Assembly (NCBI RefSeq): GCF_000720475.1
Contig: NZ_JOAP01000081.1
Location: 1-16,606 of the forward strand
Direction of reading: 5' to 3'
Length of the DNA stretch: 16,606 bases
Source of the DNA: Streptomyces aureocirculatus
Lineage (GTDB): Bacteria; Actinomycetota; Actinomycetes; Streptomycetales; Streptomycetaceae
Shown here: one piece after another, positions 13,355-16,606 of the stretch
Position numbering within the stretch: the first letter of the stretch is position 1
How the letters are laid out: each line of letters starts with the position of its first letter
Made by a program: the position numbers and the translations under genes
The notes under the pieces: generated by a model
Database searches by the model: none
What the model was told of the DNA's origin: nothing
The model's input: only the letters and a program-made list of their open reading frames with translations

Positions 13355-14386
13355 TCACTTGGCGCCGAGCGCCTTCTGGAGGGCGGTGAGATTGGACCGC
13401 ATCACCTGGATGTAGTCGTCACCCTTCGACTTCTTGGTGATGCCCTCGATCGGGTCGAGCACATCCGTCTTCAGGCCCGCGTCGTCCGCGAGGGTCCTCG
13501 CGGTCTTGTCGCTGACGAGCGTCTCGTAGAAGACCGTGGTCACGCCGTCGGCCTTCGCCATCTTCTGGAGGTCCTTGACGCGGTTCGCGCTGGGCTCGCC
13601 CTCCGGGTCGAGGCCGGTGATGGCCTCCTCGGTCAGGCCGTAGCGCTCGGCGAGGTAGCCGAAGGCGGCGTGGGTGGTGATGAAGACCTTGTCGGCGGAC
13701 TTGGTGTCCTTCAGGCCGTTCTTGAATTCCGTGTCCAGGCCCTTGAGCTTCTTCACCAGGGCCGCGGTGTTCTTCTCGTACGTGGCCCTGTGCTTCGGGT
13801 CGGCCTTGGCGAAGGCCTTGCCGACACCCTCGGCGACCTCGGCGTACCTCACCGGGTCGAGCCAGATGTGCGGGTCCTTGCCGCCGTGGTCGTGATCGTG
13901 CCCGTGGCCTTCGTGGCCCTCGTCCTCGGCGTGCTCGTCGGCGGGCTCCTCACCGTGCTCGTCGCCGTGCTCGTCGTGCTCCTCGGCGTGCCCGCCGACC
14001 TTGTTGCCGTGCTTCTCCATGCTGGTCAGGGAGGCGGCGTCGATCTTGGTCTTGATGCCGGACTGGCCGACGGCCTCGTCCACGGACGGCTGCAGCCCCT
14101 TCAGGAAGAGGGCGGCGTCCGCGTTCTCCAACTGCGCCGTCTGCTTGGCGCTGATCTCCAGGTCGTGCGGCTCCTGGCCGGGCTCCGTGAGGCGGGTGAC
14201 CTCGACGTCGTCGCCGCCGATCTCCTTGGCCAGGAACTCCATGGGGTAGAACGACGCGACCACGTCCAGCTTGTCCTCGCTGTTCTTGTCCGCCGCGTCG
14301 GAGGAGCAGGCGGTGAGGGCCGTCAGGCCGAGAACCGTGGCGGTGGCGAGGGCTGCGGTGGGTATGAGGCGTCGTCGTACGTTCAT
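13355..14386 (-). CDS. znuA: Zinc-binding lipoprotein ZnuA (ABC transporter solute-binding protein)
   Basis: The 343-residue lipoprotein captures zinc outside the membrane and delivers it to ZnuBC. A basic N-terminus and hydrophobic stretch end in the lipobox LTAC with the lipidated cysteine at residue 27. Cluster 9 family features follow: EPHDLE with His74, DPHIWLDP with His173, TTHAAFGYLA with His239, and LDPIEG with Asp311 as the likely fourth ligand. Between residues 126 and 167 is a His/Glu/Asp-rich loop typical of ZnuA, probably a zinc-gathering or sensing loop. The ATG at 14386 is chosen because the promoter elements predict a leaderless transcript there; an ATG at 14395 and a TTG at 14401 are in frame but lie in the operator. 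Confidence 0.93.
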   Translation of the reverse strand: MNVRRRLIPTAALATATVLGLTALTACSSDAADKNSEDKLDVVASFYPMEFLAKEIGGDDVEVTRLTEPGQEPHDLEISAKQTAQLENADAALFLKGLQPSVDEAVGQSGIKTKIDAASLTSMEKHGNKVGGHAEEHDEHGDEHGEEPADEHAEDEGHEGHGHDHDHGGKDPHIWLDPVRYAEVAEGVGKAFAKADPKHRATYEKNTAALVKKLKGLDTEFKNGLKDTKSADKVFITTHAAFGYLAERYGLTEEAITGLDPEGEPSANRVKDLQKMAKADGVTTVFYETLVSDKTARTLADDAGLKTDVLDPIEGITKKSKGDDYIQVMRSNLTALQKALGAK

Positions 14387-14400
14387 GACAGTCATTTTCA
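14386..14400 (-). promoter_or_regulatory. Zur-box-like operator 1, over the znuA -10 and start codon
   Basis: On the minus strand TGAAAATGACTGTCA matches the Streptomyces Zur consensus TGAAAATGATTTTCA, as I recall it, at 13 of 15 positions. It covers the presumed -10 (GAAAAT, 14394-14399) and the first base of the znuA start codon, so zinc-loaded Zur bound here would block transcription. Confidence 0.75.
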
Positions 14401-14407
14401 ACGATAT

Positions 14408-14422
14408 TGGAAACCGTTGTCA
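14408..14422 (-). promoter_or_regulatory. Second Zur-box-like site over the znuA -35
   Basis: On the minus strand TGACAACGGTTTCCA matches the same 15-bp consensus at 11 positions, including both TG...CA ends. Its centre is 22 bp from that of the first site, about two helical turns. It includes most of the -35 hexamer TTGACA (14418-14423), which stands 18 bp from the -10 GAAAAT. Confidence 0.5.
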
Positions 14423-14492
14423 ACAAAGTGCCGATCTGTGCACGTCTGCCAACGCTCGGCAACCGCCGGAACCGGCCCGTACCGGAACCGAT

Positions 14493-14523
14493 TTGATCCG
14501 AGGGGTACGGCCGCCGGTAATCT
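14493..14523 (+). promoter_or_regulatory. Possible glyS promoter
   Basis: TTGATC at 14493-14498 and TAATCT at 14518-14523 form a -35/-10-like pair with a 19-bp spacing. The start would be near 14530, giving a leader of about 70 bases before the glyS GTG. The spacing is longer than ideal. Confidence 0.4.
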
Positions 14524-14546
14524 GAAGCATTCGCTCCTGAGGCATG

Positions 14547-14575
14547 CGCTTCGTCAGCCCCGAAGCGTGGCTTCG
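14547..14575 (+). promoter_or_regulatory. Mutually exclusive hairpins in the glyS leader
   Basis: CGCTTCG (14547-14553) can pair with CGAAGCG (14561-14567). The same central strand CGAAGC (14561-14566) can instead pair with GCTTCG (14570-14575) across a 3-base loop. A further GAAGC at 14524-14528 could compete for the first strand. The layout is that of a switchable leader; function is inference. No T-box motif is recognised. Confidence 0.4.
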
Positions 14576-14600
14576 CCGTCGTCGTAATGAAGAGAGCACC

Positions 14601-15980
<1,380 letters not shown>

Positions 15981-16000
15981 CGTTCACTCCCTCTTGGCAC

Positions 16001-16040
16001 GCAAGGCCCCCGGTTCCGCTCACGGAGCCGGGGGCCTTGC
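16001..16040 (+). terminator. Strong terminator behind glyS
   Basis: A 13-bp perfect stem (16001-16013 with 16028-16040) continues inward through five more pairs, one of them G-U, to a 4-base loop CTCA (16019-16022). In all this is an 18-bp hairpin 20 bases after the glyS stop. The AAGGCCCCCGG/CCGGGGGCCTT core is typical of Streptomyces terminators and is almost symmetric. Confidence 0.9.
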
Positions 16041-16055
16041 TGCACACTGGGCGCC

Positions 16056-16259
16056 ATGCCTTCGACGACCACGAGCAAGGTCAGCAGATGGGACCAGCAC
16101 GGGCGGCAGCACGTCGTGCGTGTGCACCGGGCGGGCGTGCAGCGGCAGTTGACGTGCGACACCTGCGGCTGGACTCGCAGGGCTCAGTTCTTGCCCTGGC
16201 TCAAGGCCGAGGAGCACTTGGCGCAGGAGCACCAGGCCACGGTGGACCCCTCGGCGTAG
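16056..16259 (+). CDS. Small zinc-finger-like protein (67 aa)
   Basis: The product has a CDTCGW motif (Cys34, Cys37) and a helix ending in EEHLAQEH (His54, His59). The spacing C-x2-C-x16-H-x4-H is that of a small zinc-finger-like fold. The N-terminal 30 residues are basic and Ser/Thr-rich. I do not know a function; a zinc-binding small protein beside a zinc-uptake locus is suggestive but may be coincidence. The ATG stands only 15 bases after the glyS terminator stem and has no ribosome binding site. CACACT at 16043-16048 could be a -10 for leaderless expression. Confidence 0.65.
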   Translation: MPSTTTSKVSRWDQHGRQHVVRVHRAGVQRQLTCDTCGWTRRAQFLPWLKAEEHLAQEHQATVDPSA

Positions 16260-16282
16260 CCGCCCTCGAAGCCGGGCCTTGA

Positions 16283-16604
16283 CGGGGCGCCCCGTCAGGA
16301 ACGCGGGGAACTGCGCGCCCAGCCGCGACGCACCCGCACGGTTGAGACGCACCGTTGCGCGGTGGGGCAGTGCGCCGTTGCGTTGCGGCCGTACGCGGCT
16401 GCGGGTGTGATGTGGCTGGTCGCGCCGTTCCCCGCGCCCCTATCGGGGCGCCCCGTCAGGGGCGCGGGGAACTGCGCGCTCAGCCACGAAGTACTCGCAC
16501 GGTTGAGACGCACCGTTGCGCGGTCCAGCAGTGCGCCGTTGCGCTGCGGCCGTACGCGGCTGCGGGTGTGATGTGGCTGGCCGCGCAGTTCCCCGCGCCC
16601 CTAT
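16283..16604. repeat. 161-bp tandem repeat, two full copies continuing past the window
   Basis: Positions 16283-16443 and 16444-16604 align without gaps and differ at 13 of 161 positions by my count. A third copy seems to begin at 16605. Each unit starts with the 12-base palindrome CGGGGCGCCCCG and contains ACGGTTGAGACGCACCGTTG (shared by both) in its middle. It is non-coding: the open frames across it are simply the repeat translated. The GCGCGGGGAACTGCGCG-type ends resemble intergenic repeats common in Streptomyces. Confidence 0.9.
16428..16471. other. Hairpin at the repeat junction
   Basis: A 14-bp perfect stem (TTCCCCGCGCCCCT at 16428-16441 with AGGGGCGCGGGGAA at 16458-16471) has a 16-base loop that itself holds the palindrome CGGGGCGCCCCG (16444-16455). 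It can act as a symmetric terminator or form a cruciform. Half of the same structure recurs at the window end (16589-16606). Confidence 0.7.
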
Positions 16605-16606
16605 CG

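Noticed and set aside
14387..14401. TTG/ATG starts of znuA at 14401 and 14395
   Set aside because: They would put coding sequence across the Zur-box-like operator and -10; the ATG at 14386 fits a leaderless transcript and gives a normal lipoprotein signal.
14544..14600. In-frame N-terminal extension of glycyl-tRNA synthetase
   Set aside because: The extra 19 residues are Arg-rich, absent from homologues I recall, and the ATG at 14544 has GAGG only one base away.
16295..16513. Open frames encoding repeated MRLNRAxxSxLxAQFPAxLTGRP
   Set aside because: They are translations of the 161-bp DNA repeat, in both directions, without ribosome binding sites.
16283..16604. CRISPR-like array
   Set aside because: The repeat is directly tandem with a 161-bp unit and no unique spacers; no cas genes nearby.

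Overview
The window is high-GC actinobacterial DNA, almost certainly from a Streptomyces chromosome. The evidence is the extreme GC bias in third codon positions, frequent GTG starts, an HTH plus DUF397 regulator pair, a DUF6230/DUF6114 pair, and the core gene order recO - uppS - zur - znuB/znuC/znuA - glyS, which from memory matches the arrangement in streptomycetes.

Left part (1-6929, all on +) is the end of a specialised-metabolite gene cluster. It opens with the last peptidyl carrier domain of a non-ribosomal peptide synthetase, followed by a terminator. Next come a degenerate aldehyde-dehydrogenase-like protein, a polytopic membrane protein, an NAD(P)-dependent reductase of the extended SDR/thioester-reductase kind, a stand-alone acyl carrier protein and a FabF-type ketosynthase with an intact Cys-His-Lys-His set. 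The run ends in three envelope proteins: DUF6230, DUF6114 and an unrecognised secreted Cys-containing protein. Most junctions from 1800 to 6929 are overlapping or tight, so this looks like one translationally coupled operon. Inference: ACP and KS build or extend an acyl chain, the reductase reduces or releases it, and the membrane and secreted proteins handle or host the product at the cell surface. The product is unknown to me.

Middle part (6931-9398) is accessory. On the minus strand is a DUF5753-type HTH regulator with an overlapping tandem DUF397 protein. Divergent from it is a coupled pair of small uncharacterised proteins, followed by a Phd-type antitoxin and PIN-domain toxin.

Right part (9426-16259) is housekeeping: recO and uppS (+), then a zinc-homeostasis block on the minus strand (znuA, znuC, znuB, zur) and divergent glyS (+) with a strong terminator, then a small zinc-finger-like protein. 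The znuA promoter carries two Zur-box-like palindromes 22 bp apart. Between recO and uppS is an A-rich stretch with six A-tracts phased at about 10.5 bp, a predicted intrinsic bend. The window ends in a 161-bp tandem repeat (two full copies running off the edge) containing hairpin-forming elements.

I see no RNA genes, insertion sequences, CRISPR arrays or origins. Gaps over 100 bases are described in the feature list.
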